A stretch of DNA of 64,000 nucleotides, taken from Paenibacillus sp. J23TS9 (GTDB lineage Bacteria > Bacillota > Bacilli > Paenibacillales > Paenibacillaceae). Where the stretch lies: contig NZ_BOSG01000001.1 of NCBI RefSeq assembly GCF_018403225.1, forward strand, positions 248,001 through 312,000, in the 5' to 3' direction. Both the position numbers and the translations under genes were made by a program. The notes under the pieces are model-generated. The model saw nothing but the letters and a program-made list of their open reading frames with translations, had not been told where the DNA came from and did not search any database. Below, piece by piece: positions 39,113-49,102 of the stretch. How positions within the stretch are numbered: position 1 is the stretch's first letter; each line of letters opens with the position of its first letter.

Positions 39113-39193
39113 TTGCCCCGAAAATGTCCTGCTAGCGGATCAAGCATGCTGGCGAACGAGATTTCGTTCAAAAAAAGCAAAGGAGAGGCGCAT

Positions 39194-40081
39194 ATGAATT
39201 TTCAACAAATGATTTTGACACTGCAGCAATTTTGGGCGGAGCAGAACTGTATTATCGTGAATCCCTATGATACGGAAAAGGGAGCAGGAACGATGAACCC
39301 GATGACCTTTTTGCGTTCACTCGGACCGGAACCCTGGAAAGTAGCTTATGTGGAGCCTTCACGCCGTCCTTCCGACGGACGCTACGGCGAAAATCCAAAC
39401 CGCTTGTATCAGCATCACCAGTTTCAGGTGATTATTAAACCTTCGCCTGACAATATTCAGGAACTATATTTGGAAAGCCTCAAAGCACTTGGTGTGGATG
39501 CTCTGCATCATGATATTCGTTTTGTAGAGGATAACTGGGAAAATCCATCTCTCGGCTGTGCGGGACTCGGATGGGAAGTATGGCTTGACGGTATGGAAAT
39601 TACCCAATTCACGTACTTCCAGCAAGTGGGCGGTATTGAAACACATCCGGTAGCCGTTGAAATCACCTACGGTATGGAGCGGCTCGCTTCCTATATCCAG
39701 GAAAAGGAAAATGTGTTTGATCTGGAGTGGGTTGAAGGTATTCTCTACGGAGACGTATTCCATCAGCCGGAAGTTGAGCATTCAACATACACATTTGAAG
39801 TGTCTGATGTCAAAATGCTCTTCACGCTTTTTAACATGTATGAGCAGGAAGCCAAAAAGGCGATGGATCAGAACCTGGTATTTCCCGCATATGATTATGT
39901 TTTGAAATGCTCCCATACTTTTAACCTTCTGGATGCCCGTGGTGCCATCAGTGTAACCGAGCGTACCGGTTACATTACCCGGGTGCGTAATCTGGCCCGT
40001 CAGGTTGCAGCAACCTATGTGGAGGAACGCGAGAAGCTTGGCTTCCCGCTGCTGAAGAAAGGAGGCGATTTGCATGTCTAA
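39194..40081 (+). CDS. glyQ: Glycyl-tRNA synthetase alpha subunit
   Basis: Class II synthetase catalytic subunit of the alpha2beta2 glycyl-tRNA synthetase, which charges tRNA-Gly. The 295-residue protein begins [19 protein letters not shown] and includes [25 protein letters not shown] 39194 follows AAAGGAGAGG; the open frame from 39077 runs through the T-box terminator and is not coding. It overlaps glyS by eight bases. It is controlled by the T-box upstream. Confidence 0.99.
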   Translation: MNFQQMILTLQQFWAEQNCIIVNPYDTEKGAGTMNPMTFLRSLGPEPWKVAYVEPSRRPSDGRYGENPNRLYQHHQFQVIIKPSPDNIQELYLESLKALGVDALHHDIRFVEDNWENPSLGCAGLGWEVWLDGMEITQFTYFQQVGGIETHPVAVEITYGMERLASYIQEKENVFDLEWVEGILYGDVFHQPEVEHSTYTFEVSDVKMLFTLFNMYEQEAKKAMDQNLVFPAYDYVLKCSHTFNLLDARGAISVTERTGYITRVRNLARQVAATYVEEREKLGFPLLKKGGDLHV

Positions 40082-42149
40082 GGATTTGTTGTTTGAAATC
40101 GGTCTTGAAGAGGTTCCTGCACGATTCCTGCGTGCGGCGATGGATCAGCTTAAGGATAAAATGGTTCAATGGCTGGAGCAATCCCGCTTGTCCCAAAGTG
40201 ATGTCCAGGCCTATGCGACACCGCGGCGCCTTGCGGTGCTGATTAAGGATGTAGCAGAGAAGCAGGATGATGTGGAGGAAGAAGTAAAGGGACCTTCACG
40301 CAAAATCGCCCAGGATGAGAATGGCAACTGGAGTAAAGCTGCACTCGGGTTTGCACGCGGACAAGGCGTGGATCCTGAACAGTTCACATTTAAAGAACTG
40401 AATGGCGTTGAATATATTTATGTTACAAAAAGCAGTACAGGTGTAGAGACTTCTTCGATTCTAGCAGAAGGCTTGCTGGGTATCCTTTCTTCGATGACCT
40501 TTCCAAAAAATATGCGCTGGGGCAGCTATGATTATAAATTTGTGCGCCCGATCCGCTGGATTGTCGCATTGTTCGGATCGAATGTCATTGACATGGAAGT
40601 GACCGGCGTGAAGTCAGGCAATGTGACACGCGGTCACCGCTTTCTCGGAACGGATGCAGTTGTTTCTGAAGCATCTGCATATCCGGAAGTACTGCGCGCT
40701 CAGCATGTTATCGTCGATGTGAAGGAACGCGAAAGCATGATCTTGGAACAGATTAAAGGACTTGCTGAAGAGAAGAACTGGAAAATCGCTGTTAAGAATG
40801 ACTTGTTGGAAGAGGTTCTTTTTCTCGTTGAAACACCAACTGTTCTTTTCGGCACGTTTGATCCTTCCTTCCTGAATATTCCGCAGGAAGTGCTGATAAC
40901 GTCCATGAGAGAGCATCAGCGCTACTTCCCGGTATTGGATGAGCAGGGCCGTCTTCTTCCATTCTTCGTGACAGTCCGTAATGGTGATAATACATCTCTG
41001 GATGTTATCGCGAAGGGGAACGAGAAGGTTCTGAGAGCACGGCTTTCTGATGCGAAGTTCTTCTATGACGAAGATCAGAAGCTGGAAATCAAGGATGCCC
41101 TCTCCAAGCTGGAAAGCATTGTTTTCCATGAAGAGCTGGGAACGGTTGGCGATAAGGTCCGCCGCATCCGCAAAATTGCGGATCGTCTAGGAGAAGCACT
41201 GCAAATTTCCGGAACGGATCAGGAATTTGTAAGCCGCGCTGCCGATATTTGCAAATTCGACCTGGTGACACAAATGGTGTACGAGTTTCCGGAGCTTCAG
41301 GGCGTCATGGGTGAAGATTATGCCCGCAAGGCCGGGGAGAACGAAGCGGTTGCCAAGGCGGTATTTGAGCATTACCAGCCACGTTCCGCTTCGGATGAGC
41401 TGCCGTCCACAGGAGTAGGATCTATTATAAGTATTGCAGATAAAATGGATACCATTGTAGGTTGTTTCTCCATTGGCATCATCCCAACAGGATCGCAAGA
41501 TCCTTATGCACTCCGCCGTCAATCGCAGGGCATTATTCAGATCTTGCTGTCCAAGCAAATGCCAATCACATTGTCACAGATATTTAATATTGCTATTGAT
41601 GTTCATGCCCAGTTCCGGGAAATGAAACGTCAGGGTAGTGAAATCCGTAAAGACTTGGAGGAGTTCTTCGGTCTTCGCGTCAAAAAGATTCTGTCGGAGA
41701 ATTTGCGGTACGACATTGTGGATGCCGTAATAGCTGCAGGATTTGATGATGTATTATCCGTTGTATCCCGCGGCGATTCCCTGATGAATGCCGTGAACAG
41801 CGGTGAGGATTTCAAAACGACTGTCGAATCCTTCAACCGAGTGAGCAATCTGGCGGCGAAAGCTTCCAAGGCTGTAGTCAGCGAAAGCCTCCTTCAGGAA
41901 GCTGCGGAGAAAGAACTGTATGCTGCCTGGCTTGAGGTTCAAAAGCCATATCGTACCGCCCTTGAAGAAAGAGACGGAATGAAGGCGCTGGAGCTTCTGG
42001 GACAACTTAAAGCAGCGATTACGCATTTCTTTGATTCTGTCATGGTTATGGCTGAGGATGAAAAAATTCGCGGCAACCGTCTAGGACTGCTGGCTCAGAT
42101 TGATCAAGGCATGAAACAGTTTGCCGATTTCAACAAGTTGGTTTGGTAG
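40074..42149 (+). CDS. glyS: Glycyl-tRNA synthetase beta subunit
   Basis: Large subunit of the tetrameric glycyl-tRNA synthetase, with HD-like and tRNA-binding domains. The 691-residue protein begins [19 protein letters not shown], typical of GlyS, and contains the [12 protein letters not shown] segment and a C-terminal anticodon-binding region. Its length is normal. It starts inside glyQ, so the subunits are translationally coupled. Confidence 0.99.
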   Translation: MSKDLLFEIGLEEVPARFLRAAMDQLKDKMVQWLEQSRLSQSDVQAYATPRRLAVLIKDVAEKQDDVEEEVKGPSRKIAQDENGNWSKAALGFARGQGVDPEQFTFKELNGVEYIYVTKSSTGVETSSILAEGLLGILSSMTFPKNMRWGSYDYKFVRPIRWIVALFGSNVIDMEVTGVKSGNVTRGHRFLGTDAVVSEASAYPEVLRAQHVIVDVKERESMILEQIKGLAEEKNWKIAVKNDLLEEVLFLVETPTVLFGTFDPSFLNIPQEVLITSMREHQRYFPVLDEQGRLLPFFVTVRNGDNTSLDVIAKGNEKVLRARLSDAKFFYDEDQKLEIKDALSKLESIVFHEELGTVGDKVRRIRKIADRLGEALQISGTDQEFVSRAADICKFDLVTQMVYEFPELQGVMGEDYARKAGENEAVAKAVFEHYQPRSASDELPSTGVGSIISIADKMDTIVGCFSIGIIPTGSQDPYALRRQSQGIIQILLSKQMPITLSQIFNIAIDVHAQFREMKRQGSEIRKDLEEFFGLRVKKILSENLRYDIVDAVIAAGFDDVLSVVSRGDSLMNAVNSGEDFKTTVESFNRVSNLAAKASKAVVSESLLQEAAEKELYAAWLEVQKPYRTALEERDGMKALELLGQLKAAITHFFDSVMVMAEDEKIRGNRLGLLAQIDQGMKQFADFNKLVW

Positions 42150-42171
42150 GAATCGATTGAATACGGGTATA

Positions 42172-42226
42172 AACATACGGAGCGGGATGGACATAAAGTG
42201 TGTTCTCCTGCTTCCGTATCTTTTCA
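42172..42226 (+). terminator. Terminator after glyS
   Basis: ATACGGAGC and GCTTCCGTAT form a stem around an inner GGGA/TCC and ACA/TGT pairing, followed by CTTTT. The ccpN-yqfL pair that follows glyS in B. subtilis is absent here. Confidence 0.7.
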
Positions 42227-42330
42227 GAAGCTGTCAAAAGTTGTTATCCGGCAGAAAGAGGATTTTAGGTTCCCTTGCTCGTATATAATAGTACGGTAAA
42301 CCATGATAACAGGGTGATCTTCTGGCTGAT

Positions 42331-42789
42331 ATGCATACGATTCAGATTGTCGTTGACGGGGATGCCTGTCCCGTGAAACATGAGATTGGCGAAGCTGCCA
42401 GAGCCTTCCGCATTCCTGTGCTGATGGTTTCTTCTTATGACCATTTTATACAGGGTGAAGAAGGCGTGCAGACCGTTCAGGTAGACCGGAGCGACCAAAG
42501 CGCCGATCTCTACATCGCCAACCATATTAGGCGAGGAGATGTCGTAACGACGCAGGACTACGGTCTGGCTGCACTTGCGCTCTCTAAAGGCTGCCATGTC
42601 ATTTCATTTCGGGGACAGAGCTACAATAGTGAAAATATCGAGTTCATGCTGGATCGGCGTCATCACCAGGCCAAAGCAAGGCGAAGAGGCAGCTATGGCA
42701 AGGGTCCGAAGCCGATAACCCAGGAGGACAAGAAAATTTTTCAACAGAAACTGACAAAACTTTTGCAGGTATTGCAGGAGAATGTTTAA
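42331..42789 (+). CDS. yqxD: YaiI/YqxD family protein (UPF0178, DUF188)
   Basis: 152-residue member of the DUF188/YaiI family, with a PIN/NYN-like nuclease fold suspected from the family; the biochemical role is not established. Conserved motifs are IVVDGDACPVK at the N-terminus, DRSDQSAD, and DVVTTQDYGLAALAL. The ATG follows AGGGTGAT. It lies directly upstream of dnaG, as in B. subtilis. Confidence 0.93.
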   Translation: MHTIQIVVDGDACPVKHEIGEAARAFRIPVLMVSSYDHFIQGEEGVQTVQVDRSDQSADLYIANHIRRGDVVTTQDYGLAALALSKGCHVISFRGQSYNSENIEFMLDRRHHQAKARRRGSYGKGPKPITQEDKKIFQQKLTKLLQVLQENV

Positions 42790-42838
42790 CGGTAGCGAAT
42801 AATATTTTACGTGCCTAAAAGAGATGAAGGTGGTTTAG

Positions 42839-44659
42839 ATGAATGCCGGACAGGGTAATATTCCGGAAAAAATTATCGATGCCGTGCTCGAGCAGCATGA
42901 TATTGTCGATACGGTAAGCAGGTACGTTCATCTGACCAAGCAGGGGAAATATATGAAGGGCCTCTGCCCGTTTCATTCGGAGAAGACCCCCTCTTTTACG
43001 GTAACGCCGGATCGGCAAATTTTCTATTGCTACGGCTGCGGCAAAGGTGGAAATGCCATCAAATTCAGGATGGAAATCGAAGGACTATCCTTCCCCGAAG
43101 CCGTCAAGACCATGGCAGAAGAAAGTCACATTGCACTTCCGGAAGGACAGGGGGCTGTGGTGATACCTCCGAATCCGGAGAGAGACCGACTGCTTCAGGC
43201 CTACGAATGGACTGCCAAGTTTTATAATTTTTTGCTCAAAAATACGGAGCACGGCAAAGCGGCGATGGATTATTTGCGCTCTCGCGGCTTTAACGACAAG
43301 GTGATCGATCAATTTCAAATCGGCTTCGCGCCGGATCGTTGGGACACGCTGGTTCAGTTTTTAACCAAAAGATCCTTTGAATTACACGAGATGGAAAAAG
43401 GCGGACTTCTGTCCAAGCGACATGACGGCGATGACTTTCTTGACCGTTTCCGCAGCCGCGTCATGTTTCCCATCAGTGACCGCAATGGTAAAATTATCGC
43501 TTTTGCGGGAAGAATCCTTGGCGACGGGCAGCCGAAATATTTAAACTCACCAGAAAGCAAATTGTTTAACAAAAGCCGGATATTGTACAATCTTCATCAG
43601 GCCAAACCGTCAATCCGCAAACTGCGGCAAATCGTTCTATTCGAGGGATACGGGGACGTAATATCGGCCTGGGAGGCTGGAGTGCAAAACGGTGTTGCAA
43701 CAATGGGTACTTCTTTGACGGAAAGTCATGCGGCACTCATGAAAACGATGGCTGACGAAATTGTAATTTGTTATGACGGTGACCGTGCCGGGCAAGCTGC
43801 GGCAATGAAAGCCATTCCGCTGCTGGAAAGTGTGGGTCTCGTTATCAGAATTGCTGTTCTGAATGAAGGGCTCGACCCAGATGAATTCATCCAGAAATAT
43901 GGTGCGGAACGTTTTACCCGGCAAATCATAGAAGGGGCCGTATCCACCACAAAATTTAAGCTTATATATCTGAAAAAAAACCATATACTGCTAGAAGAAG
44001 ATGGGAAAATCGCTTATACGAAGGAAGTTCTCCCGATTATTGCTGCTCTGCCCTCATCGACCGAGAGGGAAGTTTATTTAAGGGAACTTGCCTCCGAACT
44101 TCAGCTTTCATTTGAAAGCCTCAAGCAGGATTGCAACGAGATCCGCCAGTCCATGCAAAAAAACATGCCGGATGGGGATAATAACGACAAAAGGTGGAAT
44201 AATGGTAGGCATAAAAAAGGGCAGGTTCCTGCTCCAACATTGCTGCCGGCATACCATACCGGAGAACGGCGCCTTTTGGCCATGATGCTGCAGGATGCCG
44301 AAGCTGCAACCTATGTGGAACAACGGCTCGGTGACGCATTCAACATTGATGATCATGCAGCCATTGCTGCTTATCTATATGCCTACTACGCACAGGGCAA
44401 ACCTCCGGATATCAGCCGTTTTATGTCATCCCTACATGATGACCGTCTGGAGAAGACCGTTAGCTCCATCTCCATGATGGACACTCCACCGGAGTGGAAC
44501 ATTCAGGAGTTGGATGATTGTATTCGGGAAGTACAGAAAGTTCCGCAGAAGCGGCAGATCGATAAGAAGAAAGAAGAAATGATCATTGCCGAGCGGTCAG
44601 GGGACTTTCTGCGTGCTGCACAAATTGCAAGTGAGATTATAGCCCTAGAGAGACAGTAA
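42839..44659 (+). CDS. dnaG: DNA primase DnaG
   Basis: Synthesises RNA primers at the replication fork. The 606-residue protein has the CHC2 zinc motif (Cys43, His46, Cys64, Cys67), the TOPRIM domain (LFEGYGDVISAWEAG and DGDRAG), and a C-terminal helicase-binding domain. The start follows GAAGGTGG. The yqxD-dnaG-rpoD order is conserved. Confidence 0.98.
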   Translation: MNAGQGNIPEKIIDAVLEQHDIVDTVSRYVHLTKQGKYMKGLCPFHSEKTPSFTVTPDRQIFYCYGCGKGGNAIKFRMEIEGLSFPEAVKTMAEESHIALPEGQGAVVIPPNPERDRLLQAYEWTAKFYNFLLKNTEHGKAAMDYLRSRGFNDKVIDQFQIGFAPDRWDTLVQFLTKRSFELHEMEKGGLLSKRHDGDDFLDRFRSRVMFPISDRNGKIIAFAGRILGDGQPKYLNSPESKLFNKSRILYNLHQAKPSIRKLRQIVLFEGYGDVISAWEAGVQNGVATMGTSLTESHAALMKTMADEIVICYDGDRAGQAAAMKAIPLLESVGLVIRIAVLNEGLDPDEFIQKYGAERFTRQIIEGAVSTTKFKLIYLKKNHILLEEDGKIAYTKEVLPIIAALPSSTEREVYLRELASELQLSFESLKQDCNEIRQSMQKNMPDGDNNDKRWNNGRHKKGQVPAPTLLPAYHTGERRLLAMMLQDAEAATYVEQRLGDAFNIDDHAAIAAYLYAYYAQGKPPDISRFMSSLHDDRLEKTVSSISMMDTPPEWNIQELDDCIREVQKVPQKRQIDKKKEEMIIAERSGDFLRAAQIASEIIALERQ

Positions 44660-44700
44660 AGAACAGGCTTGAATGTTTCTAGGGAGGAGGGAGTCGAGTT

Positions 44701-45837
44701 ATGGCGAATGATCAGCATACTGAACTAGAGACAGAATTTACGCTTGATCAGGTAAAAGACCAACTGATTGAACAGGGTAAAAAAAGATCTTCTTTAAATT
44801 ACAAAGAAATTATGGAGAAATTATCGCCATTTGATCAAGACCCTGAACAGATGGATGAGTTTTATGAGCATCTGAGCGATATTGGGATTGATGTGGTCAA
44901 CGAGAATGATGAAGACGATAACGGTATGCACCGTCCGTCCGAGGACCACGAAAACAATGATAGTGATGATTTCAGCTTTGACGACGACTTATCCCTGCCG
45001 CCGGGTATTAAGATTAATGATCCGGTACGGATGTATCTAAAGGAAATTGGCCGGGTACCTCTTTTGTCGGCTGACGATGAGGTTGAGCTTGCTAAACGAA
45101 TCGAGAACGGTGACGAAGAAGCGAAGCGGCGTTTGGCTGAAGCCAACCTGCGTCTGGTGGTCAGTATCGCCAAGCGCTATGTGGGACGCGGCATGCTGTT
45201 CCTGGATCTGATTCAGGAAGGCAATATGGGCCTCATTAAAGCCGTTGAGAAGTTTGACCACAAAAAAGGTTACAAGTTCAGTACCTATGCGACATGGTGG
45301 ATCCGTCAGGCCATTACCCGCGCAATTGCGGATCAGGCCAGAACAATCCGGATACCTGTACACATGGTTGAAACGATAAATAAGCTGATCCGGGTATCCC
45401 GTCAGCTGCTTCAAGAATTGGGGCGTGAACCGACGCCGGAAGAAATTGCTGCCGAAATGGAACTCAGCGTAGAAAAGGTTCGGGAGATTATGAAAATTGC
45501 CCAAGAGCCGGTATCGCTTGAAACACCAATCGGTGAAGAGGACGATTCGCATCTTGGCGACTTTATCGAGGATCAGGAAGCTTTGGCTCCAGCGGATGCA
45601 GCGGCTTACGAGCTTCTGAAGGAACAGCTTGAGGATGTGCTGGATACGCTGACAGAACGCGAGGAGAATGTTCTTCGTCTCCGCTTTGGTCTTGATGACG
45701 GCCGGACGAGAACGCTTGAGGAAGTAGGCAAAGTATTTGGCGTAACCCGTGAACGTATTCGCCAAATTGAAGCCAAGGCACTCCGTAAACTGCGTCATCC
45801 TAGCCGCAGTAAACGTCTGAAAGATTTTCTCGAATAA
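44701..45837 (+). CDS. rpoD: RNA polymerase primary sigma factor SigA
   Basis: Housekeeping sigma-70 factor. The 378-residue protein has region 1.1 (about 1-70), an acidic linker, region 1.2 with [16 protein letters not shown], region 2 with [13 protein letters not shown] and [13 protein letters not shown], region 3, and the region 4.2 helix-turn-helix [18 protein letters not shown]. It is the last gene of the macromolecular-synthesis operon, 41 bp after dnaG, with a strong terminator behind. Confidence 0.99.
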   Translation: MANDQHTELETEFTLDQVKDQLIEQGKKRSSLNYKEIMEKLSPFDQDPEQMDEFYEHLSDIGIDVVNENDEDDNGMHRPSEDHENNDSDDFSFDDDLSLPPGIKINDPVRMYLKEIGRVPLLSADDEVELAKRIENGDEEAKRRLAEANLRLVVSIAKRYVGRGMLFLDLIQEGNMGLIKAVEKFDHKKGYKFSTYATWWIRQAITRAIADQARTIRIPVHMVETINKLIRVSRQLLQELGREPTPEEIAAEMELSVEKVREIMKIAQEPVSLETPIGEEDDSHLGDFIEDQEALAPADAAAYELLKEQLEDVLDTLTEREENVLRLRFGLDDGRTRTLEEVGKVFGVTRERIRQIEAKALRKLRHPSRSKRLKDFLE

Positions 45838-45849
45838 AACAATTCATCT

Positions 45850-45893
45850 GACCTTCTGCAGACTTTCGGCAGCAAGGTCTTTTTTTTCAAATG
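45850..45893 (+). terminator. Terminator of the dnaG-rpoD operon
   Basis: GACCTT...AAGGTC and inner CTGC/GCAG stems with a TTTCG loop, followed by eight T residues. The rest of the 277-bp gap to trmK is AT-rich; no gene or firm promoter was seen in it. Confidence 0.85.
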
Positions 45894-46114
45894 GACATAA
45901 ATCTGAGAGGAAGTATTTCTTTCTTTTAGAACTATTTCCTTTATTTGTTTTTATTTTAGCTCTTTTTGAGGGGCAATGCAAATTATAATTATGCCTTTAT
46001 GGAATGCCTGAGCCAAGAGCTGACGGGGAAAGTCATGTATATTTGCAGTCTGAGATCTGAATTTGTTACGGTAGAAAATGCATATGAAAAATAAAATGGA
46101 TATGTGGGTGCGAC

Positions 46115-46891
46115 ATGAAATTATCAAGAAGATTAGAGATGATTATGGAGCTAATTCCTGAGAATAGCCGATTGGCTGATATCGGCTCGGATCATGCACT
46201 TCTGCCTGTGGCAGCAGTGAAATCTGGCCGGGTGTTGCAGGCTGTTGCAGGTGAAGTGAATCAGGGTCCATTCAAGGCTGCAGCTAAGCAGGTGGCTGAA
46301 GCCGGACTTCAAGGTCAAATTGCAGTCAGACGCGGTGACGGGCTGGCAGTGATTGAAGCCGGAGAAGTAGATGTAATTACGATTGCCGGTATGGGCGGGA
46401 GCTTGATTGCCAGCATTCTTGATAACAGCTTGAACAAGCTAAGAGATGTGCAGCTGCTTATCTTGCAGCCCAACGTTGGCGAAGACATCCTCCGCCGCTG
46501 GCTGATGGAGCATGGCTGGTTGCTTACGTCTGAGAAAATTCTCGAAGAAGAAGGAAAAATCTATGAGATTCTGACGGCAGTTCCCGAGCATGAAGATGAG
46601 CGGATCAGCAGTCGAATGTTATATGAGCAACAGGAATGGCCCGTCAGTAATGGAGAAGGTACTTTCACGGTTACATCAGAGCTTCTTTTACGCATGGGGC
46701 CATGGCTTCTAAAGGAACCGACATCTGTACTGAGCGATAAATGGAACAGCGAGCTTGATAAGCTTCATGGGATTCTCGAGTCGTTGTCAGCATCAAAGCA
46801 GGAATCCGCAGAGGTTAAATCGCGGCAATTGAAGCGGGAAATCGACCAAATTAAGGAGGTACTCACATGTTTGCAAAAGGACAGACTGTAA
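46115..46891 (+). CDS. trmK: tRNA (adenine22-N1)-methyltransferase TrmK
   Basis: SAM-dependent enzyme that makes m1A22 in tRNA of Gram-positive bacteria. The 258-residue protein has the SAM motif ADIGSDHALLPV and the catalytic-pocket IAGMGGSLIASIL, followed by a C-terminal coiled-coil tail (LSASKQESAEVKSRQLKREI). The length fits the B. subtilis YqfN/TrmK family. It overlaps the next gene by 25 bp. Confidence 0.95.
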   Translation: MKLSRRLEMIMELIPENSRLADIGSDHALLPVAAVKSGRVLQAVAGEVNQGPFKAAAKQVAEAGLQGQIAVRRGDGLAVIEAGEVDVITIAGMGGSLIASILDNSLNKLRDVQLLILQPNVGEDILRRWLMEHGWLLTSEKILEEEGKIYEILTAVPEHEDERISSRMLYEQQEWPVSNGEGTFTVTSELLLRMGPWLLKEPTSVLSDKWNSELDKLHGILESLSASKQESAEVKSRQLKREIDQIKEVLTCLQKDRL

Positions 46892-47988
46892 TTCAGTACA
46901 TGGAGCAGCTGGCTCCCAAACATTTGGCTTACCCTGATGATAAAGATAGAATAGGACTTCAGCTTGGAAACCTGCAAAAAGAAATCCAAGCCGTATTGGT
47001 GGCGCTGGACGTTAACGACGAGGTGGTAGATGAAGCAATACGTGTTGGGGCTAACCTGATTATTGCCCACCATGCCATCATATTCCGCGCTTTGAAGCAG
47101 CTGAATACAGACTCGCCAATGGGGAAATTGTACGAAAAGTTAATTAAAAATGATATCGCTGTATATATCGCACACACGAATCTGGATATTACAGAAGGCG
47201 GCATGAATGATTGGATGGCAGAAGCGCTTGGCATCCATCATACGGTGCCAATTGAAGAAACTCAGCGTGAGCAGCTGTTCAAGCTGGTTGTATTCGTCCC
47301 TAAGACCCATGCGGAACAGGTTCGCGAAGCTGTACTTGGGGCAGGAGCTGGCGCAATCGGTAACTATAGCCACTGCAGCTTTCATGTGGAGGGAACGGGT
47401 ACCTTTCTCCCTCTAGAAGGAACGAATCCATTCCTTGGATCCGTAGGGAAATTGGAGAAAGCAGAGGAAATCCGCATCGAAACCATCGTGCCGCAAGGAA
47501 GCCGGAACCGTGTCATCCAGTCGATGCTCAAAGCCCATCCTTATGAGGAAGTAGCATATGATATCTACCCGCTTGATCTGAAGGGACATGCATTCGGACT
47601 TGGAAGAGTCGGAAAGCTGGAGCAGGAGCAAACGCTTGCCGCTTTTGCAGAGATTGTTAAGGAAAAACTGGATGTACCTCATGTACGCGTGGTAGGTGAC
47701 CCTGAACGGATTATCAAGAAGGCGGCCGTGATTGGAGGATCCGGCAGCCGTTACTATCCGGCGGCACGTTTCCGTGGCGCAGATGTTCTGGTAACCGGCG
47801 ATGTGGATTATCACACAGCTCAAGATGCGCTCCACGCCGGCATCACACTCATTGATCCGGGACATAATGCCGAGAAGATCATGAAGGTGAAAGTAGCGGA
47901 ATGGATGAGTGCAATACTGGAAAAGAATCGTTATGAAACCAAGGTAATCCCGTCCAGCGTCAATACAGAACCATTCCGTTTTATGTAA
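46867..47988 (+). CDS. Nif3-like dinuclear metal centre hexameric protein (YqfO)
   Basis: GTP cyclohydrolase I type 2/NIF3 family protein with an internal PII/CutA-like domain. The 373 residues contain the metal-binding His residues in LIIAHHAIIF and YIAHTNLD, a central insert (about 125-230) and the C-terminal ALHAGITLIDPGHNAEK motif. Enzyme activity and partners are not settled in the family. The start lies within trmK, indicating translational coupling. The trmK-yqfO pair is conserved in Bacilli. Confidence 0.93.
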   Translation: MFAKGQTVIQYMEQLAPKHLAYPDDKDRIGLQLGNLQKEIQAVLVALDVNDEVVDEAIRVGANLIIAHHAIIFRALKQLNTDSPMGKLYEKLIKNDIAVYIAHTNLDITEGGMNDWMAEALGIHHTVPIEETQREQLFKLVVFVPKTHAEQVREAVLGAGAGAIGNYSHCSFHVEGTGTFLPLEGTNPFLGSVGKLEKAEEIRIETIVPQGSRNRVIQSMLKAHPYEEVAYDIYPLDLKGHAFGLGRVGKLEQEQTLAAFAEIVKEKLDVPHVRVVGDPERIIKKAAVIGGSGSRYYPAARFRGADVLVTGDVDYHTAQDALHAGITLIDPGHNAEKIMKVKVAEWMSAILEKNRYETKVIPSSVNTEPFRFM

Positions 47989-48035
47989 TTTTGAGCCGGA
48001 AGGGAAAATCCGTTAACGTTGGAAGGCGATGAGGA

Positions 48036-48064
48036 TTGAAACCTTTCGCTTTTCCATGTATACT
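48036..48064 (+). promoter_or_regulatory. rnpB promoter
   Basis: TTGAAA at 48036-48041 and TATACT at 48059-48064 are 17 bp apart; the predicted start at about 48071 coincides with the 5' end of the RNase P RNA. Confidence 0.75.
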
Positions 48065-48070
48065 ATACAA

Positions 48071-48492
48071 TGTTGTCCGGAAAGTTTGACAGACAATCGC
48101 TGGTGGCGCGTAAGGCGCCACGAGAGGAAAGTCCGGGCTCCATAGGGCAGGGTGCTGGATAACGTCCAGTCAGCGCGAGTTGAAGGATAGTGCCACAGAA
48201 ATGGACCGCCGATGGCCGCTGTTACAGCGGATCAGGCAAGGATGGAACCGAGGTGTAAGAGACCCCGAGGAACGCTGGTGACTTCGTTCCTGGTAAACCC
48301 CACTTGGAGCAAGACCTAATGGAACGCGGCTTCCCTGAGAAGCAGCCTTAGCCCGAGGCGCGTTCGGGTTGGTCGCTTGAGCCAATTAGCAATGATTGGC
48401 CTAGATAGATGATTGTCGCTTATCCGCGGGAGGGTAGTTCCCGTCTGTACCGCGAAGAGCACAGAACCCGGCTTACGTAAAACTTTCCTAAC
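48071..48492 (+). ncRNA. rnpB: RNase P RNA component (class A-like)
   Basis: Catalytic RNA that removes tRNA 5' leaders with RnpA. Conserved region I GAGGAAAGTCCGGGCTCC is at 48123-48140 and conserved region V ACAGAACCCGGCTTA near 48461-48475. The ends pair as stem P1 (GGAAAGTTT at 48079-48087 with AAACTTTCC at 48480-48488). Internal segments (AGTGCCACAGAAA; GGAGCAAGACC; GGTCGCTTGAGCC; GGCCTAGATAGATGA) follow the layout of the E. coli-type class A molecule rather than the Bacillus class B form. It fills most of the roughly 700-bp stretch without a protein gene between 47988 and 48693. Confidence 0.95.
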
Positions 48493-48524
48493 TGCAACAG
48501 TATTATTAAACATGATACCGCCAA

Positions 48525-48560
48525 GGCGGCATCCCGTTAAACCGGTGATGCCGTCTTTTT
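48525..48560 (+). terminator. Terminator after rnpB
   Basis: GGCGGCATC and GATGCCGTC stem with inner CCG/CGG pairs, followed by five T residues. Confidence 0.85.
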
Positions 48561-48692
48561 GCGCTTACCCGGCGGCTTATATCCAGACGAGCCTGATTTA
48601 GTCAAATAACACTATACCAAGGACAAACGTACAAACGAAGGTGATTCCAACATAATAAACTGTACTAATTCAACGAAAGGAGCTGCTTGCAA

Positions 48693-48941
48693 ATGTATAA
48701 CCATTGCTTCCAATGTCCTCCAGCGGATCCGATTTATACAGATCCAACTGTAATTGTTCAGGATTATTACTACCCGCAAATCGTACCGGTGGTTCACACA
48801 GTTCAAGTGGTAAAAAGACATCACTGTGTACCCGTACCAAAACATGTATATAACTACGTTGAAAGTGATCAAAACTGCTCCGTTTCCACTAACAGCGTGA
48901 AGCGGGGAGCGCAGGTTTCTAGAGCCAGAGGCAGACGTTAA
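48693..48941 (+). CDS. Spore coat CotD-like protein
   Basis: Small (82 residues) His/Tyr/Val-rich protein resembling the CotD family of inner spore coat proteins. The core DYYYPQIVPVVHTVQVVKRHHCVPVPKH has the typical pattern of His/Cys pairs, Tyr and Pro. The C-terminal RGAQVSRARGRR is basic. ATG 48693 follows AAAGGAG by eleven bases; a TTG at 48687 is an alternative. Coat proteins of this type are usually made under SigK, but no convincing SigK promoter was seen. Confidence 0.75.
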   Translation: MYNHCFQCPPADPIYTDPTVIVQDYYYPQIVPVVHTVQVVKRHHCVPVPKHVYNYVESDQNCSVSTNSVKRGAQVSRARGRR

Positions 48942-49054
48942 TCAAATCTGTAACACACCATAAGAAAATGTCTCGCAGTAGATTCGCAGAAGACATAATG
49001 CTACAAGAGTGTTTTCCGGTGTTTATAAAATTGAAGCTGAAAACTTTGCAGTCA

Positions 49055-49095
49055 AAAAAGCAATCCGCCTTAAAAAGGCCGGATTGCTTTTTTTC
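49055..49095. terminator. Bidirectional terminator between cotD-like gene and subtilase
   Basis: AAAGCAATCCGCC and its complement around an A-rich loop have A-runs on one side and T-runs on the other, so the hairpin can serve both convergent genes. Confidence 0.85.
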
Positions 49096-49102
49096 TAACA
49101 TG

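Noticed and set aside
39136..39180. GAACGAGATTTCGTTC hairpin followed by A-run before glyQ
   Set aside because: There is no T-run on the plus strand and no gene on the minus strand; treated as incidental.
39077..39193. N-terminal extension of glyQ starting at 39077
   Set aside because: It runs through the T-box terminator; the ATG at 39194 has the ribosome site and the family start.
48030..48060. TGAAAC-N16 SigW-type promoter before rnpB
   Set aside because: The -10 reads TATA rather than CGTA; the TTGAAA/TATACT SigA promoter explains it better.
48640..48670. SigK promoter (CATAATAAA) before the cotD-like gene
   Set aside because: The last bases do not match CATANNNTA and no AC element is at the right distance.
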